A stretch of 64,000 bases of DNA from Isoetes taiwanensis (GCA_021234155.1 JAJEKV010000768.1:1-64000); one strand, 5' to 3'; positions 37,301 through 47,447 are shown, numbered from the stretch's first letter. Numbers and translations: made by a program. The notes: generated by a model from the letters alone, not told the origin.

Positions 37301-38100
37301 TATTCTAGATTTGTGTGAGGTACCTTTGTGATCTTCCATCGATTGGAAACACAAGTTTTTATGGTTCGATAGGACACCTTCAATTTTGTGAATTCCCTCA
37401 GAACAGGGAGGGGCGGATGTACGTAACACTAATATAAAGGAAGGGCTGGATGGCATTTTGATTGCAAGATGCCAATACATATTTGTTCCAAGTGCAAGGC
37501 CCAAATGTGGCATTGGCAATACTTGTGCTTGCTGGTCCAATGAAAAGCTCTTTTCCATCTATAGCTAGCCCAAGTATCTGATCCTCTCTCTGTCAAAGGC
37601 TATGTACCCGATGCTAAAGTGGTCCGAAGTAAGTATGAGTTTTGTTTTGTTTTATGATTTGATTATTCTCATATTGCAATTTCTTATGTTTGATTTATTC
37701 TCATATTGCAATTTTGCGAGGTTTCATAAGCTTATGATCAATAACATGATGCTTTCGGATCCAACGGCTTAAGCCATGGTAGGAAGAACTTTGATGCTCG
37801 CGGTTACGTCCTAAAATGCGAAACTAGTACCAGCAACCCTTGCATGTACATTGTGGCTTACATGCACAAATTCATAGATCTTTGTGGTTGATGCGGTAAG
37901 CTCCATTTTTGTAAGTAGAACATGTTATTTTCCTATTAGTTATTTGTTGGTATAGTCCTCTAATACTTGTGCACCCACGCAGATGACACCCAATTGGTTC
38001 AGCGATGCCTATGCCAAGTCGCGGAGGGATCATCTAATGGAGGCATTAATTGTAGAAGGCGAGATGAATATACAAGCGGTTGTTCCTACACGGGGTAGAT
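34390..38100 (+). pseudogene. Broken Ulp1-like (C48) protease gene of the 9.2-kb element
   Basis: A multi-exon plus-strand relic. The first exon encodes a Ser/Pro/Lys-rich start (MAPKRPGSSACSSPQPKQEA). It continues into helical frames (34,728-35,215, AKDLAKTSEITEDP, ETKQEFDKLSGSCF) that look coiled-coil, then an exon at 36,186-36,400 (FSYPEAALAADVLEP), then a basic KRKSPGQKSATTTKK (about 36,740). An exon ends EKIFESGDEFTR at a GTGAGT donor (37,015). Ulp1-like landmarks follow: LAPSIFQSDVVKFWWKF (about 37,145-37,195), RCQYIFVPS (37,468) and CETSTSNPCMYIVAYMHKFI (about 37,818, where the family has Q..S.DCGxxVxxYM). A C-terminal SDAYAKSRRDHLMEALIVEG follows. The catalytic Cys context is altered and frames break, so it is dead. 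The Ulp1 reading is likely but not certain. Confidence 0.5.
35690..36110. repeat. GTACAT-rich cluster, left
   Basis: Many GTACAT/ATGTAC words in both orientations (for example TTGTACATGTATAAC, GTACATTGAGGAACATGTAC) within an apparent intron of the Ulp1-like gene. Similar clusters lie at 39,838-39,900, 41,880-42,170 and 43,303-43,320, all inside the 9.2-kb element and not outside it. Confidence 0.7.
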
Positions 38101-38309
38101 AGTCTCTTTGACTTGTTTGTAAATTACGGTTTTGTATGAGCCATGCTCGAGCTTCTTTGTACTCAATAAGTAATGAAAAAATTAATTTATTTGTCTCACT
38201 TACACATTGCAAATAACAATTGTGTAATTATCAATGTGTTTTCTCAATTGTGTGATCCGGGGAAATGTAATTATAAATTGTGAATCTCAAGTGTTTTCTT
38301 CTTGACGGT

Positions 38310-39000
38310 GAATCATCTAATCGAGGGAGAAAGCTCATTATCTTTGACTTAAATTACGTGTTGGGCAAGAGTGTGCACAAGAATGAAATATTAACTTAAG
38401 ATACCAAATGGATCGAGAAAGATGAGCTTCAATTTAATATAGGAAATGGTTTTTTTACTTGCGGGGCGGGGTTAGCATCACTTTGTTAGCATTTGTAAGA
38501 GAAGGGTTTGATGTTGCCATCTGGTCTTCACTCACTTCTAAAATCTTCACCCAATTGTGGAACATATTTGTGATGCTTTTTCCATAAAATTTTGAAGTTT
38601 GTTTTCTGACTAGGGCTTGATGTTGTACTCTACCACACAAACACCCTCTTGAACCTCAAAAGGGTTGTTTGTGAAACCATTAAGCTATGGTATGGAAAGA
38701 GTACCAGAGTACTATGGACATACTGATTCGATCGACAACGAAAGATACAAATCCACTTTGAATCCGTAGGAAGCTACATATGTCCTTTCTCTTGGACACC
38801 GATATTAGTGGCGGGCTTAACAGATTGCTTGTCATGGAGCTCATTCCATGGCTTAATGGATTCAAAATGGCTGAAGATGGTATAGTTTATGTGAAAGAGC
38901 ATCCAATGACTAATGCGGCCGGATAGCATATCGAGGCAGGTGGAGCAGATTTTTTTCGGCAAACTATGGCGACAACTTGGGTGCTCTGTTGCCTAAATTT
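38310..39000 (+). pseudogene. Captured FCP1/NIF-type phosphatase (HAD) fragment
   Basis: Plus-strand frames in order match plant NLI-interacting-factor-like phosphatases. RGRKLIIFDLNYVLG (38,327-38,371) is the N-terminal motif, where the family reads LLVLDLNGLL. A piece near 38,500-38,575 gives GLMLPSGLHS and SLTSKIFTQLWNIFV, matching G.xVxIWSS....V. GLFVKPLSYGMERVPEYYGH (38,664 on) matches the K.L.xVW..YP linker, and STLNP its NPP motif. LNGFKMAEDGIVYVKEHPMT (38,851 on) matches the C-terminal L.GLA.A.DVQ.xVK.HP. Frameshifts separate the blocks. The gene lies between the Ulp1-like gene and the transposase gene, within one TIR element, so host-gene capture is inferred. It lacks the second Asp of DxDx as read here (DLN), as several plant members do. 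Confidence 0.6.
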
Positions 39001-39009
39001 AGTCAATAT

Positions 39010-40150
39010 CACGAACAAGGAATGAAACCGCCATCATGTTATTGGCCTCTCGGTGGCCCATTGTTGAGTGCAGGACTTTGGTGATGTACAAATTCAAATG
39101 TTATGAATATATGTATCAAAGTTTTTTGTTCATTGCACTTTGAGTACTCTATTTTTTGTCTTTCTTATTGGTACAATTATGAGTGTGTATACATAATTAA
39201 GTGATCTTCATTTGCTTTGTAGATGAATGATTTGAAACACAAAAGACTATTAAGAAACTAAGAGATAGAGTTCTGCTTTGCACTGGTAATACAAACCAAC
39301 ACAAAGTTTGCAAGTACATAGGGTTGGGGACCCGATTATCGCCTCTATCTTCTTTGTTCACGAACTTTGGGAAAAGGTTGAGCATATTGAAAATTATGAG
39401 AACGCGAGCAACCATGAAATGTATATTGGCGACAAATCACTTGTTGCACAACCCTTGGCGTGTCTGGAAGATCACGAGGCCATGTAGGATGGAAAGGTTT
39501 GCAGTGTACGTGCTATAGAAACCGCATGGACCTTCTTGCTTTAGAGGATATCTCTTCAGCCTCTTGGCGGGCTCGAAGACATGATGCAATAGTCATAAGA
39601 TATCAGGCTCCCCTCTTGACATTTTGAAGCTTGGTCATGAATTATGAGCCATGCTCATTTTTTCGGGTGTGTTGTATTTATGTCCACAATATAAATATCA
39701 ACCATTTTGTACATGAAAACTTGTCCATTTCTTATCTTTGCCATGACTGAAACTATTTTTAATGTTTATGCAATTCAACTTTCTTATGTTCAATTCTAAT
39801 CAACTTACACTTAACAAATTTTTATAATATTTCGAATGTACAGCGGATGTACATAAGATGTACATCATTTGTACATCTTATGTACATTGATGTACATAAA
39901 TGCATAAAGTAGTCGGTTCTTGGTTCTTATCTTTTATATGAACAAAGTATTACAATATTTCGGAAAGTACCACAGTCGACTTAGTCCATGTCATCTACAA
40001 TTCTTTGGAAGTTGTGATAACAATGTCTCATGGACTTCATCGGCAAGTGAAATGCGTGCTTGCCCCCTTCGGCTTTGTGTTTTACTTTCTTGAATGGGAT
40101 TCGAACCCCAATCACGCATTCTACGGTACCAAAACATTCTTAGTAGGAAG
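39010..40150. other. Element interior without a recognised gene
   Basis: AT-rich sequence between the phosphatase relic and the 3' end of the transposase gene. It includes a short GTACAT/ATGTAC cluster (39,838-39,900) with the near-palindrome GATGTACATCATTTGTACATC. Short frames at 39,197-39,518 have no motif. Confidence 0.4.
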
Positions 40151-40159
40151 CGGTTTATA

Positions 40160-43100
40160 CTTATTGTGGCGACGGGATTAGTTCATAATATTGTCCTTCA
40201 ATGACACTAGTGCCGGTAGAGTATTCATTTCCATAGTCATCAATTGAATCTTCTTCCAATGCATGCTTTTCCCTCGGTGCACATGAGAACATAGTATGAA
40301 ACACCTTCCACATTGTCAGTCTCGCTAAAAAGACACAAATACATCGAAAGCACTTCTGATTGTCATCTAAACCAGCCCTCGTCTTACGCATACAAAACTT
40401 CCACATTATTTTCGGCTTTCACCACGAGAGGCAATATGATCTGTGGGCTCCAAACTTTTAGAGACCATTCTCCACAATGTTTAATGTTCTCACAATTCAA
40501 CCAATTGAAGTTCATGCAAGCATCACAAAAGCACGAGGGAGTGGTGATAGCAACTTTGTTGGATCTGCTTTGGGTTTATAGTTGACCACGAATTTATCTC
40601 GGCTGAATACCGGGTAAAGTCTTGCAATTGAATGCTTCTTGCTGTTCACATCTGTTTTTCCAACCTCCCAAAACACCCTTTCACAATCCGATTCCTTGGC
40701 CCTTAAAATTGCACATCTTTGTTTACGCTTTGTCGGCATGCCATTTTGTTTTCTCTGCCGCTCTCAAGCCACAACTTTGCTATACCAGCCTCGCCATCAT
40801 GTGTGCCTTTCCCATGGCGGATCCAAAGAAATTCCATATCACTTTCGAATTTTATTTTCAACATGGTATCTACAGATTCCATACCATGCGTCTTGATTTG
40901 AATTGAGATGCACAACCATCCGAACCACACATAATGAAGGTTTATGTGTCCACCTCCATTATTCTTAAGCCACCCCAAATGTAATTTAAAACCATGTTGC
41001 ACAAAATGAGTGTCATGCTTCTGTCATCCAAAACATAGAAATGCACTATTTTTAAGCTTACCTTCTATTTTCATCATTGAAATATGGACCAAAATACTAA
41101 TTTGATCGAGATTCCAATGCTCGGATTGCACTACGTCCCTGGTTTCAATGTGTAGTTTTTACGCAAAGTCAACAACGGACAACACACTACTATCAGGGAG
41201 TTTCTCAACACATCTTTTAAACTGTTTTGCTCTGCCGATTAGTGTTGTAAAGTTATGATCGTAAACTTAGCAAGCTGAATTTTCATGTTCTTTAACAACA
41301 GCCGGATGCTTTGTGATTCTGATCAACTAATCTAAGCCTTCGGATGTACCTTTTTAGATGGCTCATTGACATATGCATATACTTGCCGGTCGACATTCTG
41401 AATTCCATCTTCCTCGTTTGGACAAATGTCTAATTTCTTCCTCCACATTCATCACATTCACCTTTGATGCATTTTAGTTTATGCCATTCATCCGTCACAT
41501 ATTTCTAAACCGTTGACCTCCACAAGATACTAACATTATCAAAAGTCTTCTTGTTTGCTTGACATACTCCATTGTTTTGCTGGCATGCACAGACACTGCA
41601 GCAACAAGTGCAATTAACATGTAGGGATCTCCTCATATCATTGAAGGCCTTTACGCATGCCGGATCGCTTTGCTCATGTTTGACACGTGGAACATGTGTT
41701 TCTCTCCTTCAATTTCCTTATGCAATCAGGTTTCAGATACTGAACCGGGTCGAGGCTTAATTTTGGTGTCGGGGTTACGATATACAAACCGTTGTTAAAG
41801 CTCAGACTGCAATAATAAAAGCATTAAAGACCATGTTAGCAAAATGTTGTCGGCAACCAGATGCCAAAAGAGTATTGAACTATACAATTGTACATTTAAT
41901 GTATGTTCTATGTACATAAAATGTCCATCCAACAGCTCCACTGATCTGTTAATGTACATCTAATGTACATCTAATGTACATCAGTACATCTAATGTATAG
42001 CCAAACAGTTCCACTGATCTGTTACTGTACATTTAATGTACATCCAATGTACATCTAGTGTACATCTAATGTACACCTAATGTACATCTAATGTACATCT
42101 AATTAATGTTACAATATTAGTACATCACATTAATGTTACAATATTAGTACATCTAATGTACATATGTATGATTTGTTTGGCTTCATTACGAAAAGTACAC
42201 TAAAATGTAAATGATGTAATTTTGATATTCAAGTACATGTAAATGCCTTTGCATGGACATGTAAGTGTTAATGGAAACAATGTAAACAATGTAAAATGTA
42301 AACAATGTAAAATGCAATACATTTCATGAAAACCATGTGTATTCATTAACAGGTCACTCGGAACAGAACTAGAATGTACAGAAGAAAGTCATGAAAGAAT
42401 TTTGGAAGAAAACATAATCTCCAAAACTGAATTGATTCAATTACAAGAGCAAACATGTGAAATATCAAGGTATTGTATTGCTTGTGTTCTCCTCTTCATG
42501 ACATCTCTAACCTTTGGTGAAACTTTGGTATTATCAAGCCAAAATTCACTTAACGACATTTGATTGAATCATCGATTCTATTTGATCTTGGCATCCTTCC
42601 CCGCCAAAAGCCCATACATTTGCTCCACTTAATGACATTATCTTCCTTCTTCTTGCAGCTTTGGATAAATTTCTTGGTCGTATCTTTAGCAATTTTGAAG
42701 AAACATTCTTGTTTATATCTCATTTTTTTCCAACAATCATTGATAACAATGAATGTTTTGCAGCCAATTTATCTTTGCTATTAGCACACTTTACTTCTTG
42801 AAGCCCATCTTTCAAGTTTTCGATCATTGATTTCATAACAATAACCCGGAAGGATTTCCAATTACAGGTTGAAAAAAAAGAAAAAAGCTTTGTCATCTTG
42901 CAACAAACGAGCACAAAAACTAATCTTTGATGCAGACGGCGTTTGCCCGAAGAATCGAGGATGCAATCCACCCGAATTGTCAACACGCCGCTTTATTTGT
43001 TTTGTGGCATAACATCGGCCAATGTCGGCATACTTGCGCTTAGAACCACCACTTCCATTGGAATTCTCACCCTCCATGAACAGTTGAAATTGATTTATAT

Positions 43101-43290
43101 TTCTTGTAGATTCAATTGGTATGTGTTTGCTTCGAATTGTTCCGGTGTTCGCCTGTGAAAGGGGAATTTGAAAGGGAGGGACGGATCCATTCGACCGTTC
43201 GATTGGTTGGTGGTTAACCAAAATTTCGAGGGGGGCAATGTCGGGGATGATCTTGCAATCATTGCAAACCGCGACACAAAGCGACAAACG
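40160..43290 (-). pseudogene. Broken DDE-type transposase of the 9.2-kb element
   Basis: Minus-strand relic, N- to C-terminal. It starts near 43,190 with MEGENSNGSGGSKRKYADIG and a basic patch (KQIKRRVD, possible nuclear signal). LLSMIVGKK follows (42,720), then MSLSEFWLDNTKVSPKVRDV (42,559 down). A zinc-binding stretch WHKLKCIKGECDECGG lies at about 41,445-41,490, then VVDF (41,176), SDGCASQFKSRRM (40,922-40,884) and FLWIRHGKGTHDGEAGIAK (about 40,840-40,785), then SDCERVFWEVGK (40,690). The acidic residues in VVDF, SDG and HGKGxHDG, and the order CxxC - D - (S/T)DGxxSQFK - HGKGxxDG, match from memory a widespread family of uncharacterised transposon proteins in plants, cnidarians and arthropods. 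Frameshifts occur before SDG and at several other points, and the GTACAT cluster (41,880-42,330) sits in what would be an intron. This is the likely autonomous transposase of the element, now dead. Confidence 0.65.
41880..42330. repeat. GTACAT array, right
   Basis: At least a dozen TGTACATCTAATGTACAT-like units in tandem. A longer duplicated block CAG(T/C)TCCACTGATCTGTTA occurs at about 41,932 and 42,006, and TTAATGTTACAATATTAGTA occurs twice near 42,113 and 42,131. It is a local expansion inside the element. Confidence 0.85.
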
Positions 43291-43386
43291 AGACTATCTT
43301 GATGTACATCTAAAATGTACCCCAAAAAAGCACAAATTGTCCTTCAATTCAAAGTACGATGTAACGCACACCCTTTCATGCTTTAC

Positions 43387-44483
43387 TTTCCAACCGTAGA
43401 TTCATAAATCAATGGATCTAACGGTTGAAATGAAATTTAGTTGATGTGGCGGGGACACGTGGATAGGCCGTAATTCCTGTAACTATTGCAGGATTTGAGG
43501 GGGGGGGGGATGAGGGGGAGAGGGAGAGGTATTAGGTAAGCTTATTTATAAATATAGAATTGGTACAATCGAGTTCATCATCGAAGACGGAACTACCAAA
43601 TGACCAAATTGGCAGGTTTTTGCATCCAGTCTTCAATATCTCTGATCGATTTTGTTGCAACGCATTTGACACCTTCAATTACAAGGGCATCTTCCATGCG
43701 AAGCCAAGTGCAATTTTTGAGGTACTTAGTAGATTACACAGCTAGCAAACTGAAGAGAGGAATGCAAACCTTGTCAAATGTACTATAATAAAAGAGAAGT
43801 GCATCTTCCTGCCTTGGCTTCACCTTAAGACCATTAAATTGTTTATAGCCTAACCAATATCCATATTTCTATAATATTACAGACAAGAAGAATGAAACAT
43901 TGGAAACTATTTATAAGTGGAAAATGAATGTAGTTGGAAGCTCAGGTACAACAAATGGAAAGTTTGTTTCTCCTACTCCTTCAGCATTAGTTGGATAGAG
44001 CAGGAAGAAACCCATCTGTCAGGAGAACTAAATGAGTAAGAACAATTAAGCACATATTAAATCTGCACTAAAAATTAGAAAAAACCACAGAGCAATTATT
44101 GTTTGCATTGCCATATTATCTTCTCTAGCAAGAACAAAGAAACATGTATAGAGATGTACCCTTTGGCTCTTTTGTAGTCCATATTCTGCAAGATTGAAGA
44201 TATCAAAATGACTATTGTATTTTTGCCCAATATCATAACGCGGGATATTGAATGGCTGCAGTACATGAAAGATTAAGCAAAATGGATTGGCTTTGAAGTT
44301 TCTGTGAGCTTGCCAAGTGTATGCTTACGACATGTCATGTGCTGAGCTGAGGCCATTAATACAGCTGCACACCATTAAAATCCGTCTCTCATAGATGTTG
44401 TTATAGACTTTATACCTCAGGAGGCATATACAGGTCAAAAATTTATTCCATCGGGATAACCTTCTGACTATAACATGATCTAT
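43387..44483 (-). repeat. Segmental duplication copy A, right part
   Basis: Begins with the right target duplication TTTCCAACC (43,387-43,395), then GTAGATTCATAAATCAATxG, and aligns with 54,224-55,294 up to ACTATAACATGATCTA. Similarity stops abruptly there in both copies. It contains the prolyl 4-hydroxylase exons. Copy A alone carries a run of nine to ten G (43,500-43,509). Confidence 0.88.
43600..44483 (-). pseudogene. Prolyl 4-hydroxylase pseudogene, copy A (3' half)
   Basis: Plant prolyl 4-hydroxylases are Fe(II)/2-oxoglutarate dioxygenases that hydroxylate proline in cell-wall glycoproteins. Exons on the minus strand: 44,254-44,160 gives PFNIPRYDIGQKYNSHFDIF, with the HxD iron ligands. 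44,015-43,930 gives FFLLYPTNAEGVGETNFPF, matching the family's LMYLSDVEEGGETxFP. Near 43,880-43,787 it reads GYKQFNGLKVKPRQEDALLF, matching KPKKGDALLFYS. Near 43,700-43,640 it reads EGVKCVATKSI, matching KGxKWxATKWI with the 2-oxoglutarate-binding Lys. AG and GT splice sites flank the exons. The distal His of LHGxCPV is replaced, the N-terminal exons are missing and the frame is damaged, so it is a pseudogene. The same exons occur in copy B. Confidence 0.78.
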
Positions 44484-44759
44484 ACTGGATAAAATAAATT
44501 TTTCTGTGCGCAACATGTTCCTCGCAGTTGTTATGAAGGGCGCAGTCTTCTATCGTTTCCCATGATAAACCACCAAATTTTTCGCCTTCTACATCAAGTT
44601 TCTATCTAGATAACAAGATGCTTAATGTTGCGGCTCCGTACAGGGCGTATAAATCCTTGCCCACCTGAATCTGGCACTCTGTGACATTATACAAATGCAC
44701 TTTAAACTGCATCTTCCCCATATCTTTTAAATAATATCCCACCGTGCCTTCGAAATAGT
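44484..44759 (-). other. Spacer upstream of P4H copy A; small unassigned ORF
   Basis: A 68-aa minus frame (44,808-44,602) reading FKVHLYNVTECQIQVGKDLY has no family I can name. It lies 5' of the P4H exons, beyond the point where copies A and B stop matching, and overlaps the start of the plus-strand 252-aa ORF. It could be a lost first exon or chance. Confidence 0.25.
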
Positions 44760-45518
44760 GTGCAATTTGGTATCTCATGGTTAGATACGATGCAAGCTGA
44801 GACTTCATGGAGGAAGCGTGAAATGAATATTTTTCAAGGGGAACATAAGGTTATTATAGATCATCCTCTGAAATCAAGCATGGATGGGACGAACAGAAAT
44901 CAGGTAAATCTAATCACATCTCACATGGTTGAAGAGTATGAGCATGTTCTTTTATGTGAAAATGATAAGTTTGAGCGTTGTCATGAGAAAGAAAGTGATA
45001 GATGCTTGAGCAGCCCTGAGTTTGAGGCTTTTCATACATATGAAACATTTTTGGATGATGTTGAACCATTATTATGTGAGCTAGAGGTGGAAAGCATTGA
45101 TATTTTCGCATTTGACCACTCTGGAGATATGTTACATGCTCTTGAAATTAGTGACAGTCATGACAACAATTCTCTTTATGAGACTTTCAGATTTGAGACA
45201 TGTATACCAGCTGAGCAAGACCTTTATATGCCTCAAATTGAGAAATATACTTGCTTTGATGGTTTGGCACTAAACCATGAGCTAGAATTGCAAATTTTTG
45301 ATGCTTTGATGAATGAAGTGTACCTAGAATGGTTCAGACCTGTGTTTCAGCATTGTAGCAGTCCAAAGAAGTCTGAGAATCAAGGAAAACCAGTTCCTTT
45401 CATGTTTGAGCATGGAAGTGTGGAAGAGGTGAGTAAATTTGAGCATGACTATGTGATAAAGGAAGGGAAATTGGACAAAGACTTTATCTCGGTGTCGGCA
45501 GACCAAAGATGTTCATAA
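44760..45518 (+). CDS. Hypothetical acidic 252-aa protein (longest ORF in window)
   Basis: An uninterrupted frame from ATG at 44,760 to a stop at 45,516-45,518. The protein is rich in Glu/Asp and Phe/Tyr (VEEYEHVLLCENDKFERC, FLDDVEPLLCELEVESIDIF) with no signal peptide or membrane segment. The first 30 residues (ISWLDTMQAETSWRKREM) are slightly like the segment after the catalytic site of retroviral-type aspartic proteases in plant Ty3/gypsy polyproteins (LGxxWL...), which would make this a piece of a retroelement with the LTR-like sequence at 46,146. The rest is not recognised. An open frame of this length in a window where every other gene is broken suggests youth or selection. Confidence 0.45.
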   Translation: MQFGISWLDTMQAETSWRKREMNIFQGEHKVIIDHPLKSSMDGTNRNQVNLITSHMVEEYEHVLLCENDKFERCHEKESDRCLSSPEFEAFHTYETFLDDVEPLLCELEVESIDIFAFDHSGDMLHALEISDSHDNNSLYETFRFETCIPAEQDLYMPQIEKYTCFDGLALNHELELQIFDALMNEVYLEWFRPVFQHCSSPKKSENQGKPVPFMFEHGSVEEVSKFEHDYVIKEGKLDKDFISVSADQRCS

Positions 45519-46145
45519 AGGTTTGTTTGCACCATTTGAGACTAATAAGCTACCTGGAATATGTCAGTTTAGCAAGTTTTATTATATTACATCAGATTTG
45601 CCACATTGATATGCTAGTGCGGTAATATTTGAGCGGGTTCTTGGGTGTGGCTTGTTCTTTGGCCACATTTTTTTGTTGCTATTACATGTTGTCGACCTTC
45701 TCCTATTTGGAAGATGCTTACTTAACAGTGTGGGAGTTGGTTGATAATTCGAGAAGGGGAATTGTTATTAATCCCAGAATGGAGAAGACCTCGAGACCTA
45801 GACAAGTGCTATTCTAAAGGGATTCAGATTTTGTATAGCTCAATTCTGAGAGAATTTGTGGAGAACTTTTGGGTTACAACAGGTCATTTTTACTGTAAAA
45901 CCAGATGGTGACAGTTCCATAATACACAATCTATCCTACATCAAAAGATGTGTTTAAATGATACGAATCAACGAGCTATGGTGCGGTCAAATGGAGGTCT
46001 GGAACTCAAGATACTTGACTTTCAAAGTTTGCCACGCGATTCTGCGGAGGCTTTGTAGAGTCCTTTGTCATTTTGGACCCGGTTTGTTTGTATCGGTCAT
46101 TTGGATTTGAGGAGGGTATTTTCTTTCTAAACATACATGTAAATG
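45519..46145 (+). other. Non-coding stretch between the 252-aa ORF and an LTR-like sequence
   Basis: Contains a 62-aa frame (45,629-45,817) with a hydrophobic start (ACSLATFFCCYYMLSTFSYL) and no known domain. At 46,107-46,118 GATTTGAGGAGG is purine-rich but 35 bases from the LTR-like start, so it is a poor polypurine tract. Nothing else is supported. Confidence 0.3.
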
Positions 46146-46636
46146 TGTCATTTGGGGACATGTCCCAAGGACCATATTAGTATTTTTGTTGTTGTGGGTT
46201 CTCAGCCACCTGAAAGTGGCACATTTGCCCACCGTGGTCGCCCTTTGTTGGGGTGGTCACCACTCACCACACTCATCACCACTCACCACTCACCACACTC
46301 GTCCCCACTCACCACACTTGTCACCACTCACCACACTAACCACACTCACCACTATTGAGGGTGGTATAGAAGATAGTATACCGTATATAGAGTGATATAC
46401 GCACATGCACGCGTGCAGGATATTTGCACGTATGCATTGTGGAGCCATTATCATCTTGTATTATCGGCGAGAGAGAGAAGAAGGAGGGGGATTATTGTAT
46501 TGAGAGAGAGTATTTTCCTTGATCTAGCTATGGAGATGATGATTCTTTGTGTTGTGCATTGCCTTGATCTGATAGATTGAGCTTGGATTGTTGGGTTTTT
46601 CATCCTTCTTGCAAGGTTAGAGTTCAGGCTCTAACA
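46146..46636 (+). repeat. Possible solo LTR or 3' LTR, about 490 bp
   Basis: Starts TGTCATTTGG and ends CTCTAACA, as LTRs do (TG...CA), with AGAGAGAG tracts and a TTGATCTAGCTATGGAGATG leader typical of the R/U5 part of plant LTRs. No target duplication is visible and no partner LTR lies in the window. If it is real, the 252-aa ORF may belong to the same broken element. Confidence 0.35.
46257..46353. repeat. CACTCACCA minisatellite
   Basis: About 97 bp built of CACTCACCACA variants (CACTCATCACCA, CACTCGTCCCCA, CACTTGTCACCA). It lies inside the LTR-like sequence. Translation gives Ser/Pro/His/Thr-rich artefact frames. Confidence 0.85.
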
Positions 46637-47447
46637 GTGTTTTTGCATCCAATTGAAAAATGCATGAAGATGCAAATTATCCAGACTGGAACCTCCCTCT
46701 AGAGCCACAACTGCTGACTGGCAATGCAATTTCACAAACTCTATCATCTATACATGCTCTCAAAAATGTTGCATCCGGTCACTATAATTGTCACAGAGAC
46801 ATCTAGAAGAGTAGGCATTTCAACTGCCTATTCTCCAGTCCCACCTCCAATGCCACAACCTAAATGTTCTGCCATAATACTCGGTTTTCCTCTTCCCCTT
46901 CCTCTCCCAACACCTCGGCCATGTCCACAGCCACAGGGCCACCACGACCTCTTATCGATCCTCTACCACTATTAATGTCTATAGATGTCTATTCTTCATC
47001 CACTATGCAAGAATTATTTCCTCCACCACTTGAAAATATACAGGAACTCCAGTCATATGTAGAACAAGGAATATCTTCAACAACCTTCCTACTTCTTCCT
47101 CTTCCTCTTCCACTATTTCCATTCTTATTAGCTCTACACATCCCCTTTGACTGGCATTGCAAGATGCTCTGCTTCTGTCCTCAAAAACTTTCGACAAACC
47201 CCCACGTAGGTCAACAGTCTTCTTGCCATCTTTTGGGATAAAAGTTGGTAGGCTTTGTGAATTAGTCATCAAATCTTCCTTCGCCACAAATTTTCACTTC
47301 ACTACTCACATGGTGAATCATACTGCCGCACCGACGTGCCAAATACGGGCTCCTGAACTTGACAACCTCCACCTACTTCATGAGCCCAAGGACAAGCTTC
47401 TCGGATAGATCTGCTTTCTTATATATCAACTCTGCCAATCTGCTACT
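46637..47447 (-). pseudogene. Unassigned minus-strand coding relic
   Basis: Minus frame 47,287-47,003 reads SLPTFIPKDGKKTVDLRGGL and EIVEEEEEEVG. A frame upstream of it continues towards the exon of the copy B gene at 47,677. The plus-strand frames here (Pro/Leu-rich, 46,724-47,241) look like shadows. I do not recognise the protein. Position and strand fit the 3' part of the gene whose exon is in copy B left, but copy A has no counterpart of this stretch. Confidence 0.3.

Larger units (their letters stand above)
34143..43386 (-). mobile_element. 9.2-kb TIR DNA transposon with 9-bp target duplication
   Basis: The left end reads GGGTAAAAGCATGAAAGGGT. The right end is the reverse complement of GTAAAGCATGAAAGGGTGTG, so the TIRs agree over about 20 bp. 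The flanks are TTTCTAGCC and TTTCCAACC (7 of 9 equal). Copy B of the host segment shows the unfilled site TTTCTAGCCGTAGATTC at 54,215-54,231. Inside are a minus-strand transposase gene from the right end, a plus-strand Ulp1-like gene from the left end, a captured FCP1-type phosphatase, and GTACAT clusters. A TATA-like CTATAAATG lies at 34,165, just inside the left TIR. Nine-base duplications and Ulp1 cargo are typical of Mutator-like elements, but the transposase motifs differ from classical mudrA. All genes are broken. Confidence 0.85.

Noticed and set aside
40090-40115. B-box-like GGTTCGAATCCC on the minus strand, as in a tRNA gene
   Set aside because: No A box, anticodon arm or acceptor stem can be built around it, and it lies inside the C-terminal part of the transposase relic, where it reads as coding sequence.
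46257-46353. CACTCACCA array considered as telomere-like or CRISPR-like repeat
   Set aside because: It is not the plant telomere unit, has no regular spacers, and irregular units indicate a simple minisatellite.
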